Of a stretch of 64,000 nucleotides of DNA, positions 62,768 to 64,000 are shown piece by piece. The notes under the pieces are model-generated. The model made no database searches and was not told the origin of the DNA. It was given only the letters and a program-made list of their open reading frames with translations. Positions within the stretch are counted from its first letter, which is position 1. Each line of letters opens with the position of its first letter. The DNA comes from Micromonospora echinofusca (GTDB lineage Bacteria; Actinomycetota; Actinomycetes; Mycobacteriales; Micromonosporaceae), in contig NZ_LT607733.1 of NCBI RefSeq assembly GCF_900091445.1, positions 4,863,001 to 4,927,000 of the forward strand. Direction: 5' to 3'. The position numbers and the translations under genes are program-made.

Positions 62768-64000
62768 TCAGCGCGACGCCACGGGGTCGGGCAGCACGAC
62801 GGTGCGGGCGTACCGGATGGCGGCCGGGGTGTCGGGGAAGACCAGGCCCTCGCGGCGCAGCCGGTCGGCGACGCCGAGGGTGGCCAGCACCTGGTCGTGG
62901 CCGGGGTCGATGCCGGAGAGCAGCACGGTGATGCCGCGTTCGGAAAGCCGGAGGATGGCGTCGCCGAGCACCTGCGCGCCGGTGGCGTCGAGGGTGGTCA
63001 CCCGGGACATCCGCAGGATCACCACGCGCACGTCGGCCACGTCGGAGAGTTGGAGCAGGAAGTTGTGCGCGGCGGCGAAGAAGAGCGGGCCGTCCAGCCG
63101 GTAGGCCACGATGTGGTCGGCGAGCAGGGCACGCTCCTCGGCGCTGTGCTCGCCGGGGTCGAGGGCGACCTGTTCCACGCGGGCCGTACGGGCCACCGCG
63201 CGGAGGGCGATCACGATCGCCACGCCCACCCCGACCGCCACGGCGGTCACCAGGTCCAGCGCCACCGTGACCGCGAAGGTGAGCACCAGCACGAGGGCGT
63301 CGCCCCGGGTGGCGCGGGCCAGCGCCCAGAGCGACCCGGCCTCGACCATCCGGACGGTGGTGGCCAGCAGGACGCCGGCCAGGGCGGCGAGGGGGATCCG
63401 GCCGACCAGCGGGGCGGCGGCCAGCACGATCCCGGCGAGGGCGACGGCGTGGGTGAGCGCGGCCAGCTTCGAGCCGGCGCCGGCACGCACGTTCACCGCC
63501 GTACGGGCGATGGCGGCGGTGGCCGGGATCCCGCCGAACGCCGGGGCGGCGAGGTTGGCCAGCCCCTGGCCGAACAGCTCGCGGTCGGGGTCGTGGCGCT
63601 GGCCGACCGTCATCCCGTCCGCCACGGTGGCGGAGAGCAGGCTCTCCAGGGCGGCCAGCGCGGCGACCGCGAGGGCGGAGGGCAGCAGGACCCCGACGGC
63701 GTCGAGGTCGAGGAAGGACAGCGAGGGCGCGGGCAGGCCGGCGGGCAGGGCACCGATGCGGGCCAGCTCGACCGGGGCGGTCTCGGCCACGACCGTCGCG
63801 GCGGCCACCCCGAGCAGGGAGAACGGCCAGCCGGGACGCCAGCGGGCGCCGAGCAGCATCACCGCCGCGACGCCGAGGGCCATCGCGATCGGGACCGGCC
63901 GCGGGTCCGCGACGAACCGGGCGACCGCGTCGGCGGCCACGGCCCAGACGCGGTCGCCGTGCGCGTCGGTCACCCCGAGCGCCGCCGGCACCTGTTGCAG
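62768..64000 (-). CDS. SulP-family anion transporter with STAS domain (5' end beyond the window)
   Basis: The reading frame runs off the right edge, so the N-terminal helices are missing; 411 codons are visible. Present are SulP helices (QQVPAALGV at the edge, FGGIPATAAIARTAVNVRAG, LAALAGVLLATTVRMV, LVLVLTFAVTVALDLVTAVA) and a C-terminal STAS domain (VAYRLDGPLFFAAAHNFLLQ, TTLDATGAQVLGDAI). It probably exchanges sulfate, bicarbonate or another anion. No carbonic anhydrase domain is attached in the visible part. Confidence 0.9.
   Translation of the reverse strand: MQQVPAALGVTDAHGDRVWAVAADAVARFVADPRPVPIAMALGVAAVMLLGARWRPGWPFSLLGVAAATVVAETAPVELARIGALPAGLPAPSLSFLDLDAVGVLLPSALAVAALAALESLLSATVADGMTVGQRHDPDRELFGQGLANLAAPAFGGIPATAAIARTAVNVRAGAGSKLAALTHAVALAGIVLAAAPLVGRIPLAALAGVLLATTVRMVEAGSLWALARATRGDALVLVLTFAVTVALDLVTAVAVGVGVAIVIALRAVARTARVEQVALDPGEHSAEERALLADHIVAYRLDGPLFFAAAHNFLLQLSDVADVRVVILRMSRVTTLDATGAQVLGDAILRLSERGITVLLSGIDPGHDQVLATLGVADRLRREGLVFPDTPAAIRYARTVVLPDPVASR

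Overview
The window looks like a piece of an actinobacterial chromosome, most likely Micromonosporaceae (Micromonospora-like). Evidence is the very high GC with strong third-codon GC bias, many GTG starts, an XRE(DUF5753)/DUF397 pair, a coenzyme F420 gene, a lysine/alanine-tailed HU protein and dispersed palindromes carrying a GTCGATCA arm. This placement is inference from content; no 16S or taxon-specific marker is present.

The backbone follows the gene order I recall from Mycobacterium tuberculosis Rv2973c-Rv3003c: recG, DAK2 protein, rpmB, thiL, DUF3515, ddl, gpsA, fbiD (cofC), ppk, mutT1, hup, leuD, leuC, the IclR regulator ndgR, a fumarylacetoacetate-hydrolase protein, leuB, serA, ilvC, ilvN, ilvB. 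Accessory blocks interrupt it: 9.4-15.8 kb (AAA ATPase, small ORF, XRE/DUF397, ROK kinase, PrmC-like methyltransferase, cystathionine lyase) and 29.7-48 kb (envelope proteins, 3-methyladenine glycosylase, arfB, MoxR-DUF58-VWA-HtrA, citramalate synthase, ahpCD, PRC-barrel, phosphatase, and a two-component system with an ABC exporter). The right end has a GGDEF-EAL protein, ilvD, a secreted protein and a SulP transporter cut by the window edge.

Functionally, the window gathers almost all of branched-chain amino acid synthesis: cimA, leuC, leuD, leuB, ilvB, ilvN, ilvC, ilvD and ilvE. That is the whole isoleucine route from pyruvate via citramalate and the whole valine route. For leucine only leuA is absent. 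The regulation is visible in the DNA. ilvB and cimA each have a leader peptide (rare GTA/CTT codons in one, tandem ATT ATT in the other) followed by an intrinsic terminator, so both look like translation-coupled attenuators. A 15-bp stem lies between ilvN and ilvC. The leuC/ndgR divergent promoter and the ilvE upstream region share the 10-mer GGTAAGTTTC.

RNA genes are two identical tRNA-Glu(CTC) genes in a duplicated promoter-gene-terminator cassette and one tRNA-Gln(CTG). No insertion sequence, prophage, CRISPR array or rRNA is seen. The clearest sign of transfer is at 31.1-32.2 kb. There a 3-methyladenine glycosylase gene with lower third-position GC sits directly against a 33-codon fragment resembling the start of a GC-rich gene of the same family. 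I see no multi-gene system that is clearly new. The most interesting items are the two attenuators with the clustered BCAA genes, the glycosylase replacement scar and the palindromic repeat family.
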